Source: Shewanella glacialipiscicola (GTDB lineage Bacteria > Pseudomonadota > Gammaproteobacteria > Enterobacterales > Shewanellaceae). Taken from it: a DNA stretch of 64,000 nucleotides. Under the pieces are notes generated by a model that made no database searches, had not been told where the DNA came from, and saw nothing but the letters and a program-made list of their open reading frames with translations. Both the position numbers and the translations under genes were made by a program. The stretch is from positions 241,407 to 305,406 of the forward strand of contig NZ_JAKILU010000004.1 of the NCBI RefSeq assembly GCF_023283485.1. The letters are read 5' to 3'. Position 1 is the stretch's first letter, and every line of letters begins with the position of its first letter. This document shows, piece after piece, positions 49,612-59,609 of this stretch.

Positions 49612-50931
49612 ATGCAAAATCAGTATTCACATATAGTGTTAGGTTTAGGGGCGACAGGTTTGTCTGTCGTGCGCTATTTGTGTGGAAAGGGCATTACACC
49701 ACTGGTGATGGACAGCCGCAGGCAGCCTCCAGGTGCTGAAACGCTCTCGACATCTTTTCCTGATGTGAAACTGATTTCTGGTGGATTTGATTGTCGTTAT
49801 TTAGTGCAGGCAAGCCAAATTATAATTAGCCCAGGTATTGCCATGTATACCCCTGAAGTACGTGTTGCTTTGGATATGGGTATCGAAGTGATAGGCGATA
49901 TTGAGCTATTTGCCCGAGAAATTGCCGACCGTAAACCTTGCGTGATCGGTATTACTGGTTCTAACGGTAAATCGACCGTCACGACATTGGTAGGCGAGAT
50001 GGCAAGAGAGGCCGGTATTGCCGTTGCCGTTGGCGGGAATATTGGTCTGCCGGCGCTGGATTTATTGCATGAAAATGCAGATTTATTCGTACTCGAATTA
50101 TCGAGTTTTCAGCTAGAAACGACTCATAGCCTTAAATGTGTGGCGGCAACCTGCTTAAACATCAGTGAAGACCACATGGACAGATATAGCGATTTAGCCG
50201 CCTATCGCGCGGCTAAATTACGTCTATATAAGCAGAGCCGCGCAGTGTTATTTAATCGTGATGACAAGCTAACCATACCGCCAGAGCCAATGAACCAAAA
50301 TAGTTTTGGCTTAGCAGCCCCTAAGTGTGACGAATGGGGTATTAGCGATGGCAAAATTTATCATGGCAGTAGTGAGATAATATCGATAGCAGAAGTTTCC
50401 TTACTCGGCAGCCATAACCACGCAAATCTGATTGCTGCGATGGCGCTGGTCGATTTTGTCGATGTGAGTAAACAAGTCATGGTCGATGTGGCGCGTACTT
50501 TTACTGGCTTATCCCATCGTTGCGAAGTAGTTGCCATAAAGAATGGCATTACCTATGTCAATGACTCTAAGGCAACCAATGTCGGTGCAACTGTGGCGGC
50601 GATTGATGGCTTAAGTGACCACCTAGGCGATATTATTTTGATTGCGGGTGGTGATGGAAAAGGGGCTGATTTTACGCCTTTGACTGCCGCTTTAGCTAAG
50701 GTAACGCACCTTATTACTTTGGGCCGTGACGGTAACAAAATAGCGGCATTAAAAGCGGGAGCTTTCAAAGTTGACTCTATGGCTGCGGCGGTTGCTAAGG
50801 CAACGGAATTAGCGACCTCAGGCGATATTGTTTTATTATCGCCCGCCTGCGCCAGTTTAGATATGTACAGTAACTTCATGGCTCGAGGTGATGATTTCCG
50901 TGGCCTTGTGGAGCAACTCAATGGCGAGTGA
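49612..50931 (+). CDS. murD: MurD, UDP-MurNAc-alanine:D-glutamate ligase
   Basis: Adds D-glutamate to UDP-MurNAc-alanine. 439 residues. N-terminal Rossmann-type VLGLGATGLSVVRYL, ATP motif ITGSNGKSTVTTL near residue 112, and VNDSKATNVGATVAAI. The stop lies eleven bases inside ftsW. Confidence 0.97.
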   Translation: MQNQYSHIVLGLGATGLSVVRYLCGKGITPLVMDSRRQPPGAETLSTSFPDVKLISGGFDCRYLVQASQIIISPGIAMYTPEVRVALDMGIEVIGDIELFAREIADRKPCVIGITGSNGKSTVTTLVGEMAREAGIAVAVGGNIGLPALDLLHENADLFVLELSSFQLETTHSLKCVAATCLNISEDHMDRYSDLAAYRAAKLRLYKQSRAVLFNRDDKLTIPPEPMNQNSFGLAAPKCDEWGISDGKIYHGSSEIISIAEVSLLGSHNHANLIAAMALVDFVDVSKQVMVDVARTFTGLSHRCEVVAIKNGITYVNDSKATNVGATVAAIDGLSDHLGDIILIAGGDGKGADFTPLTAALAKVTHLITLGRDGNKIAALKAGAFKVDSMAAAVAKATELATSGDIVLLSPACASLDMYSNFMARGDDFRGLVEQLNGE

Positions 50932-52132
50932 TGTAAGGCAACTTAGCTTTTTGGGACGTTTGCGTTTAGCGATACCCAATTGGCAACGTGATACCGAAGT
51001 GCCGGGCGTGCAATTGTACGACCGCGCTTTACTCACGGCGGTGTTGTCTTTGATTGGTTTTGGTTTTGTGATGGTGATGTCTGCCTCTATGCCAGAGGCG
51101 CAAACGCTTACGGGTAATCCATTTTATTTTATGACTCGTCATATGGGTTATTTAGTCGGTTGTTTAGTGATCGCAGGATTTGTGCTTAGGGTTGAAATGC
51201 AAACTTGGCAGCGCTGGAGCCCGATGCTGTTATTAATTGTCGGCTTGATGTTGTTAGCGGTATTAGTCGTCGGCACCACAGTAAACGGCGCAACGCGCTG
51301 GTTATCCCTTGGGCCTATTCGTATCCAAGTGGCAGAAGTGGCTAAGTTTGCCTTTGCTATTTATATGGCAGGTTATTTAGTGCGTCGTCATCAAGAAGTG
51401 CGTGAAAACGCGAAAGGTTTCTATAAACCTATTGCAGTATTCGCTATTTATGCCGTGTTGATTTTGATGCAGCCAGACTTAGGGACTGTGGTGGTATTGT
51501 TTGTCGGCACTGTGGGTTTATTGTTTTTGGCTGGCGCGCGGTTACTCGACTTTTTTGCTTTGATTTTCGCTGGTGTGTTAGCGTTTGTTGCCTTGGTATT
51601 ATTAGAGCCTTACCGTATGCGCCGAGTGACATCGTTTATGGATCCTTGGCAAGATCCCTTTGGTAGCGGTTATCAGTTAACGCAATCTTTGATGGCCTAC
51701 GGCCGTGGCGACTGGCTTGGCCAAGGTTTAGGTAACAGTATTCAAAAATTGGAATACTTACCTGAAGCGCATACTGACTTTATCTTTGCTGTAATCGGTG
51801 AAGAGTTAGGCTTTATTGGCATTATCGCAGTGCTATTTGTGCTGCTATTTTTGGCACTAAGATCGATTCGTTTAGGTAATTTGTGTTTGGCCATGGATAA
51901 ACCTTTCGAGGGGTATTTGGGATATGCCATTGGTATTTGGATTTGTTTCCAGACTGTAGTGAATGTCGGTGCCAGTATTGGTATGTTACCGACCAAAGGG
52001 TTGACATTACCTTTTATCAGCTACGGTGGCAGTAGTTTATGGGTTATGACGGCAGCAACCATGATGTTGATACGCATTGATTACGAGCGGCGCATGACGT
52101 TAATTCAGGCCGTGCAAGGGAGATTGAAGTGA
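50921..52132 (+). CDS. ftsW: FtsW, septal peptidoglycan glycosyltransferase
   Basis: SEDS-family polymerase that works with FtsI at the septum. 403 residues from the ATG at 50921 (GGAG seven bases upstream); an ORF from 50888 adds residues without support. About ten helices; MVMSASMPEAQ, QPDLGTVVVLF, PEAHTDFIFAVIGEELG (catalytic Asp loop) and LPFISYGGSS are typical. Overlaps murD by eleven bases and murG by four. Confidence 0.96.
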   Translation: MASDVRQLSFLGRLRLAIPNWQRDTEVPGVQLYDRALLTAVLSLIGFGFVMVMSASMPEAQTLTGNPFYFMTRHMGYLVGCLVIAGFVLRVEMQTWQRWSPMLLLIVGLMLLAVLVVGTTVNGATRWLSLGPIRIQVAEVAKFAFAIYMAGYLVRRHQEVRENAKGFYKPIAVFAIYAVLILMQPDLGTVVVLFVGTVGLLFLAGARLLDFFALIFAGVLAFVALVLLEPYRMRRVTSFMDPWQDPFGSGYQLTQSLMAYGRGDWLGQGLGNSIQKLEYLPEAHTDFIFAVIGEELGFIGIIAVLFVLLFLALRSIRLGNLCLAMDKPFEGYLGYAIGIWICFQTVVNVGASIGMLPTKGLTLPFISYGGSSLWVMTAATMMLIRIDYERRMTLIQAVQGRLK

Positions 52133-53220
52133 TGACCCCAACAGGAAAACGTATTTTAGTCATGGCAGGTGGTACGGGAGGACATGTGTTTCCGGCACTG
52201 GCAGTGGCGAAGTATTTAGCGCAACAGGGTTGGCAGGTGCGTTGGTTAGGCACGGCTGATCGCATGGAGGCGCGTTTAGTCCCTCAATATGGATTTGATA
52301 TTGATTTCATCGATATCAAAGGTGTGCGCGGCAATGGTTTACTCCGTAAGCTTGCTGCACCCTTTAAAGTGGTGCGCTCAATATTGCAAGCTAAGACCGT
52401 GATTGCGGAGTTTAAACCTGATGTCGTGCTTGGCATGGGGGGATTCGCCAGTGGTCCCGGTGGCGTAGCAGCAAGATTGGCCGGTATTCCGCTGGTGTTA
52501 CATGAGCAAAATGCCATTCCAGGTATGACAAACAAATTGTTGTCGCGAATAGCGACGCAAGTGTTATGTGCCTTTAAAAATACCTTTACCACAGTGAAGG
52601 CTAAGGTTGTAGGCAACCCGATTCGCCAAGAGTTGATTGTCTTAGGTGCGCAGCCTAAGCCTGAGGCTGATGCAGCTTTAAAAGTGCTAGTGGTCGGCGG
52701 CAGCTTAGGGGCTAAGATATTTAACGATCTTATGCCAGAGGTTGTCGCGATATTGAGCCATCAGCAGTCGGTTACAGTGTGGCATCAAGTAGGTAAGGAT
52801 AATCTCGCTAGTGTCAAAGCGGCTTATCAGCAACAAGGCCAAGATGGTGGTGTGAATATTGCCGAGTTTATCGACGATATGGAAGCCGCCTATCGCTGGG
52901 CTGATGTGGTATTGTGCCGAGCCGGCGCCTTGACTGTGTCTGAGTTAGCGGCGGTGGGATTACCGAGTATTCTGGTGCCTTATCCCCATGCGGTGGATGA
53001 TCATCAAACACGTAATGGCCAAGTATTGGTTGAGGCTGGTGCAGCCTTCCTATTACCACAGGCAATCTTGGACGTGAATAAACTGGCGAGTAAATTACAG
53101 CTACTGGCCAATGACAGAACAGAATTAGCCCTAATGGGCCAAAGAGCGAGAGATGTTGCGGTACTGGATGCGACTGAACAAGTTGCCGCAGTTTGCATCA
53201 GCCTTGCTGAGAAAGGATAA
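52129..53220 (+). CDS. murG: MurG, lipid II synthase
   Basis: Peripheral glycosyltransferase adding GlcNAc to lipid I. 363 residues, GT-B fold. N-terminal [17 protein letters not shown] and C-terminal [31 protein letters not shown] motifs. The start is GTG 52129 or the adjacent ATG 52132; either fits the ribosome site AGGGAG. Next gene murC begins two bases after its stop. Confidence 0.97.
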   Translation: MMTPTGKRILVMAGGTGGHVFPALAVAKYLAQQGWQVRWLGTADRMEARLVPQYGFDIDFIDIKGVRGNGLLRKLAAPFKVVRSILQAKTVIAEFKPDVVLGMGGFASGPGGVAARLAGIPLVLHEQNAIPGMTNKLLSRIATQVLCAFKNTFTTVKAKVVGNPIRQELIVLGAQPKPEADAALKVLVVGGSLGAKIFNDLMPEVVAILSHQQSVTVWHQVGKDNLASVKAAYQQQGQDGGVNIAEFIDDMEAAYRWADVVLCRAGALTVSELAAVGLPSILVPYPHAVDDHQTRNGQVLVEAGAAFLLPQAILDVNKLASKLQLLANDRTELALMGQRARDVAVLDATEQVAAVCISLAEKG

Positions 53221-53222
53221 GC

Positions 53223-54689
53223 ATGACTAAGACAGAAAGATACGCACAACTGAGAAGCATGATCCCAGAAATGCGCCGTATTAAGCGTATTCACTTCGTC
53301 GGCATTGGCGGCGCGGGCATGGGCGGCATTGCCGAAGTGTTAGTGAACGAAGGCTATCAGGTGAGCGGTTCGGATATCGCGCAAAATGCTGTGACTGACA
53401 GATTGTGTTTACTTGGCGCCAAAATCCAAATTGGTCATGCCGCTGAAAACGTACAGCAAGTCGATGTAGTTGTTATTTCAACGGCGATTAATCTGGAAAA
53501 TCCAGAAATCGTCGCTGCTAAAGAATTACGCGTGCCTATTGTTCGCCGCGCCGAGATGCTGGCCGAGTTAATGCGTTACCGCCATGGTGTGGCGATTGCG
53601 GGCACCCATGGTAAAACGACCACAACCAGCCTTATCGCCAGTGTGTATGCTCAAGCGGGGCGGGATCCTACCTTTGTGATTGGTGGCTTGCTCAATAGTG
53701 CCGGTACTAATGCAAGGTTAGGCACTAGCCGTTACTTGATTGCCGAAGCGGATGAGAGCGATGCCAGCTTCCTGCATTTGCAGCCTATGGTCAGCGTGGT
53801 GACTAACATCGAAGCAGATCATATGGATACCTACGGTGGTGATTTTGAAAAATTAAAATCCACCTTTGTAGATTTTCTACACAACTTGCCATTTTACGGT
53901 GTTGCTGTGGTGTGTATCGACGATGCTGTGGTGCGTGAAATCATGCCACGTATTGGCCGTAAACACGTGACCTATGGTTTTAGTGACGATGCAGATGTGC
54001 AAGCATTGAATTTCAGCCAGAAAGGACATCAGTGCAGCTTTACGGTGAGACGTAAAGGTAAAGAGGAGCTTGATCTGGTATTAAATTTACCGGGTCAACA
54101 TAACGTACTTAATGCCTTGGCTGCGATTGCGGTTGCGACCGAAGATGAAATCGATGATAGCGCGATGATTCAGGCGTTAGTGGAGTTTCAAGGTATTGGC
54201 CGTCGTTTTCAGCATTTAGGTAAGTTTGCCACGCCTAAGGGCGAAGTCATGCTCGTTGATGACTATGGTCATCACCCCAGTGAAGTCGCTGCCACCATAA
54301 AAGCGGCCCGTGCAGGTTGGCCAGACAAACGTTTGGTTATGGCGTACCAGCCACACAGATACACCCGTACGCGTGACTTGTATGAAGATTTCGTTGAAGT
54401 GTTATCGCAAGTGGATTGCTTATTATTACTTGATGTTTATAGTGCGGGTGAAGCCCCCATTACAGGTGCAGATAGTCGAGCATTATGCCGTTCCATTCGT
54501 CTGCGCGGTCAGTTAGATCCGATTTTTATTGCCAGCCCAGATCAGCTCGCCGAAATATTGCCAGATGTATTACAGGAAGGCGATTTATTACTTACTCAAG
54601 GCGCGGGCAATATTGGCGCTCTGTCGCGACAATTAGCTTCCACAGCGTTAGGTTTTACTGTTATGGAGTTACCCGCACAAGCGAGCTAA
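53223..54689 (+). CDS. murC: MurC, UDP-MurNAc:L-alanine ligase
   Basis: Adds the first amino acid to UDP-MurNAc. 488 residues. [18 protein letters not shown] at the start, ATP motif [12 protein letters not shown] near residue 125, and [14 protein letters not shown] near 345. Last gene before a gap of 112 bases; in E. coli ddlB would be next. Confidence 0.97.
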   Translation: MTKTERYAQLRSMIPEMRRIKRIHFVGIGGAGMGGIAEVLVNEGYQVSGSDIAQNAVTDRLCLLGAKIQIGHAAENVQQVDVVVISTAINLENPEIVAAKELRVPIVRRAEMLAELMRYRHGVAIAGTHGKTTTTSLIASVYAQAGRDPTFVIGGLLNSAGTNARLGTSRYLIAEADESDASFLHLQPMVSVVTNIEADHMDTYGGDFEKLKSTFVDFLHNLPFYGVAVVCIDDAVVREIMPRIGRKHVTYGFSDDADVQALNFSQKGHQCSFTVRRKGKEELDLVLNLPGQHNVLNALAAIAVATEDEIDDSAMIQALVEFQGIGRRFQHLGKFATPKGEVMLVDDYGHHPSEVAATIKAARAGWPDKRLVMAYQPHRYTRTRDLYEDFVEVLSQVDCLLLLDVYSAGEAPITGADSRALCRSIRLRGQLDPIFIASPDQLAEILPDVLQEGDLLLTQGAGNIGALSRQLASTALGFTVMELPAQAS

Positions 54690-54723
54690 GTGTAGGCGGT
54701 TATTCTGCTAGAAAAAGGAAATT

Positions 54724-54751
54724 TTGACCAAAGGATTTTGGTCTATATAAT
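54724..54751 (+). promoter_or_regulatory. ftsQAZ promoter containing a dyad
   Basis: -35 TTGACC at 54724-54729, 16-base spacer, and a perfect -10 TATAAT at 54746-54751, about 50 bases before ftsQ. Between them lies GACCAAA-GGAT-TTTGGTC (54726-54743), a perfect seven-base inverted repeat that covers the -35 edge and most of the spacer, a typical spot for a repressor or activator. The protein that might bind is unknown. Confidence 0.82.
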
Positions 54752-54801
54752 GGCCGGTTTTCTGTGGTTTTTAATAGGTGTCGTTAAAGGTGGAATAAAG
54801 C

Positions 54802-55590
54802 GTGTCTTGGAGTGATAAGCGGCGGCACTGGCGGGCAAGAATGTCACGGGCTAATTGGTATCTGTGGAGCGGGGCTGGCTTTTTATTCTTCATCGTGGCC
54901 AGTTTTGTGTTTGGTGGTTACCAGTTACATAAATTTTTAAATGATGCCAGCACCTTGCCAATTGAAGCGGTTGCCATCAAAGGTGAGCGGGCTTACACCT
55001 CAGATAAAGATATTCAGATTGCATTACAGGATTTGATGCAACGGAGTTTTTTTAGTGCTGACATCACCTTAGTGCAGCAAGCATTAGAAGCCTTGCCTTG
55101 GGTATATCGCGCATCGGTAAGACGTGAGTGGCCAGCGAAGCTCAGGGTATATTTGCAAGAACAGCAACCGGCGGCTCGTTGGAATAGCACCTCGTGGTTG
55201 AATGTGCACGGTGATGTTTTTGATGCGCCAGCGCATCCAGGACTTGAGCATTTACCACAGTTATCTGGACCTGATGATATGGGCCTTGAGGTATTGACAG
55301 TCTATGCACAAGTCAATTCTCTATTAAAGATTAATGGTTTTACCTTAGCGAGTTTGAATTTAACGCCACGACATGCGTGGCACGCGACCTTAGCAAACGG
55401 CATTGTTTTAGATCTAGGTCGAGAAGATAAAATTGCACGGATACAGCGATTTATTACTGTTTATCCGGTTTTGGCAAAACAAGACAAAACTGTTGCCAGA
55501 GTTGATTTACGCTACGACACAGGGTTGGCCGTAGGCTGGGGCGATGGACAAACAAGAGAGCCGATAATTAATGATCAAAAACCAAGATAG
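54802..55590 (+). CDS. ftsQ: Cell division protein FtsQ
   Basis: Bitopic division protein of 262 residues; binds FtsB and FtsL in the periplasm. Short basic cytoplasmic tail, one helix (AGFLFFIVASFVFGGY), then the POTRA domain (IEAVAIKGERAYTSDKDI) and the beta domain. The start is GTG at 54802 with AAAGGTGGA upstream. Overlaps ftsA by 20 bases. Confidence 0.95.
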   Translation: MSWSDKRRHWRARMSRANWYLWSGAGFLFFIVASFVFGGYQLHKFLNDASTLPIEAVAIKGERAYTSDKDIQIALQDLMQRSFFSADITLVQQALEALPWVYRASVRREWPAKLRVYLQEQQPAARWNSTSWLNVHGDVFDAPAHPGLEHLPQLSGPDDMGLEVLTVYAQVNSLLKINGFTLASLNLTPRHAWHATLANGIVLDLGREDKIARIQRFITVYPVLAKQDKTVARVDLRYDTGLAVGWGDGQTREPIINDQKPR

Positions 55591-56806
55591 AAACCTTATC
55601 GTCGGGTTGGACATAGGCACCTCTAAGGTCGCAGTGATCATAGGCGAAGTGCTGCCCGATGGTGAAATAAGCATAGTCGGCCTTGGCAACCATCCCTCAA
55701 GGGGTATGGATAAAGGTGGCGTGAACGATTTAGATTCGATAGTTCGCAGTGTGCAACGTGCACTCGATCAAGCAGAATTAATGGCAGATTGCCAAGTCGC
55801 CTCGGTTTATTTGAGTATTTCAGGTAAACACATCGCCTGCCAAAACGAAAACGGCATGGTATCGATCAACGATGAAGAAGTGACGCAGGAAGATGTTGAT
55901 AACGTGATCCACACGGCTCGCTCGGTGAAGATCCCGACCGAACGTCGCATCTTACACGTTCTGCCACAGGAATATGCTATCGATGTACAAGACGGCATTC
56001 GCAGCCCAATTGGTATGTCTGGTATGCGGATGGAAGCTAAGGTGCATATAGTGACCTGCGCCAATGATATGGCGAAGAACATTACTAAGAGCGTCGAGCG
56101 TTGTGGTTTAAAAGTCGATGATTTAGTGTTCTCGGGTATTGCTTCGGCTGATGCCGTGTTGACCTTCGATGAGAAAGACTTAGGTGTGTGTATCGTTGAC
56201 ATCGGCGGTGGCACCACGGATATCGCGGTATATACCAACGGCGCCTTGCGGCATTGTGCCGTTGTACCAGTTGCTGGCAACCAAGTGACGAATGATATTG
56301 CGAAGATTTTCCGCACGCCATCGTCACATGCTGAACAAATTAAAGTGCAATTCGCCTGTGCGCGCAGCTCCATGGTGAGCCGCGAAGATAGTATCGAAGT
56401 ACCATCGGTAGGCGGTCGTCCATCGCGCAGCATGTCACGTCACACGCTCGCCGAAGTGGTTGAACCAAGATACCAAGAGCTGTTTGAGTTAGTGCTCAAA
56501 GAATTGAAAGACAGTGGATTAGAAGATCAAATCGCCGCAGGTATTGTGCTCACAGGTGGCACGGCGTCGATACAAGGTGTGGTTGATATTGCGGAAGCGA
56601 CATTCGGCATGCCAGTTCGCGTAGCGTCACCGCTACCGATCAAAGGGTTATATGAATACGTGGACCAGTCTATTTACTCTACCGGAGTTGGGCTGCTTCA
56701 TTATGGTGCTAGACGGGTGATCGAACGTCAGTTCGAGCGCCCTGAGCGCCAAGGGGTAACTAGCGCTTGGAATCGGGTCCAAAGCTGGTTTAAAGGCGAA
56801 TTTTAA
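55571..56806 (+). CDS. ftsA: Cell division protein FtsA
   Basis: Actin-like ATPase that tethers FtsZ to the membrane. 411 residues. VGLDIGTSKVAVIIGEV, the IVDIGGGTTDIAVYT phosphate loop, and LTGGTASI are the actin-fold motifs. The C-terminal VQSWFKGEF is the amphipathic membrane-binding helix. Thirty-three bases before ftsZ. Confidence 0.97.
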   Translation: MIKNQDRNLIVGLDIGTSKVAVIIGEVLPDGEISIVGLGNHPSRGMDKGGVNDLDSIVRSVQRALDQAELMADCQVASVYLSISGKHIACQNENGMVSINDEEVTQEDVDNVIHTARSVKIPTERRILHVLPQEYAIDVQDGIRSPIGMSGMRMEAKVHIVTCANDMAKNITKSVERCGLKVDDLVFSGIASADAVLTFDEKDLGVCIVDIGGGTTDIAVYTNGALRHCAVVPVAGNQVTNDIAKIFRTPSSHAEQIKVQFACARSSMVSREDSIEVPSVGGRPSRSMSRHTLAEVVEPRYQELFELVLKELKDSGLEDQIAAGIVLTGGTASIQGVVDIAEATFGMPVRVASPLPIKGLYEYVDQSIYSTGVGLLHYGARRVIERQFERPERQGVTSAWNRVQSWFKGEF

Positions 56807-56839
56807 TTTTCATAACGCAGGCAACACGGAGATCAGACA

Positions 56840-58024
56840 ATGTTTGAGATCATGGATACTCACTCAGACGACGCGGTGATTAAAGTCATCGGCGTTGGCG
56901 GCGGCGGCGGCAACGCTGTCGAACATATGGTCAAACACAACATTGAAGGTGTTGAGTTTATCGTTACCAATACAGACGCTCAGGCTTTGAGAAAATCAAG
57001 TGCTGGCTCAACGATTCAATTAGGACGTGATGTCACTAAGGGTCTCGGAGCAGGGGCAAACCCAGATGTGGGCCGTGCAGCAGCAGAAGAAGACCGTGAA
57101 AACATTCGCGCGGCGATTAAGGGCTCTGACATGATCTTTATCGCTGCTGGTATGGGCGGTGGTACAGGTACAGGTGCTGCACCTGTTGTCGCTCAAATCG
57201 CCCGTGAAGAAGGTATTTTGACGGTTGCGGTTGTGACTAAGCCTTTCCCATTTGAAGGGAAAAAACGCATGGTTTATGCCGAGCAAGGTATTGCTGAGCT
57301 GGCTAAACACGTGGATTCGCTAATCACGATCCCGAATGAAAAATTATTAAAAGTATTGGGCCGTGGCACTTCTTTACTCGATGCGTTCGCCGCAGCGAAT
57401 AACGTGTTACTTGGCGCGGTACAAGGTATTGCCGAGCTTATCACTCGTCCAGGTCTGATTAACGTCGACTTCGCCGATGTGAAGACCGTCATGTCCGAAA
57501 TGGGTAATGCCATGATGGGTACAGGTGTTGCTCGCGGTGAAGACCGAGCTGAAGAAGCGGCCGAAGCGGCTGTTGCCAGCCCGTTATTAGAAGACATCGA
57601 CTTAGCCGGTGCACGTGGGGTGTTAGTAAACATCACTGCGGGTATGGACATGAGTATCGAAGAATTCGAAACCGTGGGTAATCACGTTAAAGCTTACGCC
57701 TCTGACAATGCGACTGTAGTGGTTGGTGCTGTCATCGACCCAGAAATGAGTGATGAGCTGCGTGTAACGGTTGTTGCGACCGGTATTGGTGCTGAAAAGC
57801 GTCCAGATATTCAATTGGTTTCTAAACCAGCACCTCGTCCAGAGCCTACGCCTGTTGTAGTTGAACCTAAAGCCGAAGCCTATGTCGAAGAAGCTGTACA
57901 TGTGAATTATGCTGCGCCGAAAGGCAATGTGGTCCCAGCGGCACAACCTGCGCCAGCGCCGTCGACCAAGCATGAGTTGGATTATCTTGATATTCCAGCT
58001 TTTTTGCGTAAACAAGCCGACTAG
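56840..58024 (+). CDS. ftsZ: Cell division protein FtsZ
   Basis: Tubulin-like GTPase that forms the division ring. 394 residues. The tubulin signature GGGTGTGAAP lies near residue 105, and NVDFADVKTVMSEMG in the middle. The C-terminal tail LDYLDIPAFLRKQAD is the peptide that binds FtsA, ZipA and SlmA (slmA is at 20607). A Pro/Ala/Val-rich linker precedes it. Confidence 0.98.
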   Translation: MFEIMDTHSDDAVIKVIGVGGGGGNAVEHMVKHNIEGVEFIVTNTDAQALRKSSAGSTIQLGRDVTKGLGAGANPDVGRAAAEEDRENIRAAIKGSDMIFIAAGMGGGTGTGAAPVVAQIAREEGILTVAVVTKPFPFEGKKRMVYAEQGIAELAKHVDSLITIPNEKLLKVLGRGTSLLDAFAAANNVLLGAVQGIAELITRPGLINVDFADVKTVMSEMGNAMMGTGVARGEDRAEEAAEAAVASPLLEDIDLAGARGVLVNITAGMDMSIEEFETVGNHVKAYASDNATVVVGAVIDPEMSDELRVTVVATGIGAEKRPDIQLVSKPAPRPEPTPVVVEPKAEAYVEEAVHVNYAAPKGNVVPAAQPAPAPSTKHELDYLDIPAFLRKQAD

Positions 58025-58204
58025 CGTTAGCGTTTGAGTCCTGCATAAATGCGCGGTGTTGTTCAGTTTGGGCAATACCACAGCAGTGCTGAATTTGTGT
58101 GAAATAATAAAATGATGTTATTATGTAGCATCAGTACGGCTATTTTGCTGGCGCTGAGTGTAAAAATATTAGGTTTAATAATTGAAATTTAAACGGGTAA
58201 CTGA

Positions 58205-59125
58205 ATGATATTTCAAAGAACTGTTCAAAAAATGGTGAAAACAACTGGTGTCGGATTGCATTCTGGCAACAAGGTCACTTTGAGCATTATGCCCGCGCCC
58301 GTTAATTCAGGGATCGTACTCGTGCGCACTGATTTGAGTCCTGCCGTCGCTATTCCGGCGAAGGCGGAGCAAGTTCGTGAAACCACAATGTGTACGGCAC
58401 TTGTCAATGACGAAGGTATTCGAATTTCGACTATTGAGCATTTATTTGCAGCACTTGCGGGTTTAGGCATAGATAACGCTGTAATCGAAGTGGATGCGCC
58501 TGAAATTCCGATAATGGATGGTAGTGCAAGTCCATTCGTCTTCTTATTGCAGTCTGCGGGTATTAAAGAGCAGGCGGCACCGAAGAAGTACTTAAAGATT
58601 AAGCGCCCTGTGCGTGTTGAAGATGGCGACAAATGGGCTGAGCTAAAACCGTTTAAAGGTTTTAGAGTCAATTTTAAAATTGACTTTGCACATCCCGAAA
58701 TCGCCCGTAGTCAACAGCATGTAGTGATGGATTTTTCAACATCCGCTTTCGTAAAAGATATCAGCCGAGCTCGTACGTTTGGGTTTATGCGTGATATCGA
58801 ATATCTGCGAGCCAACAATCTAGCGTTGGGCGGTAGCATGGAAAACGCAGTTGTACTTGATGAATATCGCGTCCTTAATCCCGACGGCCTGCGTTATGAG
58901 GACGAGTTTGTTAAGCACAAAATTTTAGATGCGTTTGGTGATTTATATGTGGCAGGACACGCTATCTTAGGTGAGTTTACTGCGTATAAAACGGGTCATG
59001 CACTGAATAACCAACTGGTGCGTGCTTTATTAGCACAGCAAGATGCGTGGGAATTGGTCAGCTTTGAAAAAGAAGCCGATGTCCCCGTTAGCTTTGCAGT
59101 ACCTGGTGGCGCTGTATTTGCTTAA
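58205..59125 (+). CDS. lpxC: LpxC, UDP-3-O-acyl-GlcNAc deacetylase
   Basis: Committed step of lipid A synthesis, zinc-dependent. 306 residues. [17 protein letters not shown] (zinc His), [15 protein letters not shown] (zinc His and Asp) and the later GHALNN are present. A 180-base AT-rich gap separates it from ftsZ, probably with its own promoter. In E. coli the regulated protein is degraded by FtsH; the C-terminal tail here ends PGGAVFA. Confidence 0.97.
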   Translation: MIFQRTVQKMVKTTGVGLHSGNKVTLSIMPAPVNSGIVLVRTDLSPAVAIPAKAEQVRETTMCTALVNDEGIRISTIEHLFAALAGLGIDNAVIEVDAPEIPIMDGSASPFVFLLQSAGIKEQAAPKKYLKIKRPVRVEDGDKWAELKPFKGFRVNFKIDFAHPEIARSQQHVVMDFSTSAFVKDISRARTFGFMRDIEYLRANNLALGGSMENAVVLDEYRVLNPDGLRYEDEFVKHKILDAFGDLYVAGHAILGEFTAYKTGHALNNQLVRALLAQQDAWELVSFEKEADVPVSFAVPGGAVFA

Positions 59126-59135
59126 AATAGTAAAA

Positions 59136-59582
59136 TTATTTATTACGGCTGGCCAACGAGGCCAGCCGTTTTAGTTTTTCGCCCAGCGAACCGCCAATAT
59201 TTTCTGCTAGTGCAGTAATATGTTCCGCAGACTCCGTGCTTAATTCTTTGTGTCCCTGTTTAGGCTTTGCGTCATACATTGCTAATCTCGGGTTGACTTT
59301 AACTTCAATTGCGGTAAGGATTGGGAGCGTTTCTGCTTGGAGCTGCGCGAGTAGCTTAGGCTTTTGGAAATTAATTCGTGCAGCCCAGGCAGCCGAAGTC
59401 GTTTCAATCACAAGAACACCCTGACGGAAATTAGCGACTTTTAGTTGCTCCGCAACAGGACCTGCAATAATCTGCTTCACATGCTGATCCAGATACAACA
59501 GTAGTTCCGCTTTCTCAGCAAGATCGGGTAGCTTTCCCGATTGATGTAATAACTTGCTGAGATCTTGAGGGGGCTTTTTCAT
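59136..59582 (-). CDS. dciA: DciA-like protein (DUF721), replicative helicase loader
   Basis: 148 residues from the ATG at 59582 (MKKPPQDLSKLLHQSG); the longer ORF begins with a TTG and would run into the neighbouring gene. DUF721 core: YLDQHVKQIIAGPVAEQLKV, and LVIETTSAAWAARINF is the KH-like beta-alpha segment. DciA loads the DnaB helicase in most bacteria that lack DnaC. Convergent with lpxC and divergent from the M23 gene; a terminator hairpin for lpxC lies inside its last codons. Confidence 0.85.
   Translation of the reverse strand: MKKPPQDLSKLLHQSGKLPDLAEKAELLLYLDQHVKQIIAGPVAEQLKVANFRQGVLVIETTSAAWAARINFQKPKLLAQLQAETLPILTAIEVKVNPRLAMYDAKPKQGHKELSTESAEHITALAENIGGSLGEKLKRLASLASRNK
59145..59172 (+). 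terminator. lpxC terminator inside the 3' end of dciA
   Basis: ACGGCTGGCC (59145-59154) and GGCCAGCCGT (59160-59169) form a perfect ten-pair GC-rich stem, then TTTT. On the other strand the same bases encode the C-terminal residues of DciA (RLASLA). Confidence 0.8.
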
Positions 59583-59609
59583 ATGATAATAAGATGGCTG
59601 AATTAGGCT

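Noticed and set aside
54690..54801. ddlB or a remnant of it between murC and ftsQ
   Set aside because: The gap is only 112 bases and holds a promoter; no ATP-grasp sequence remains.
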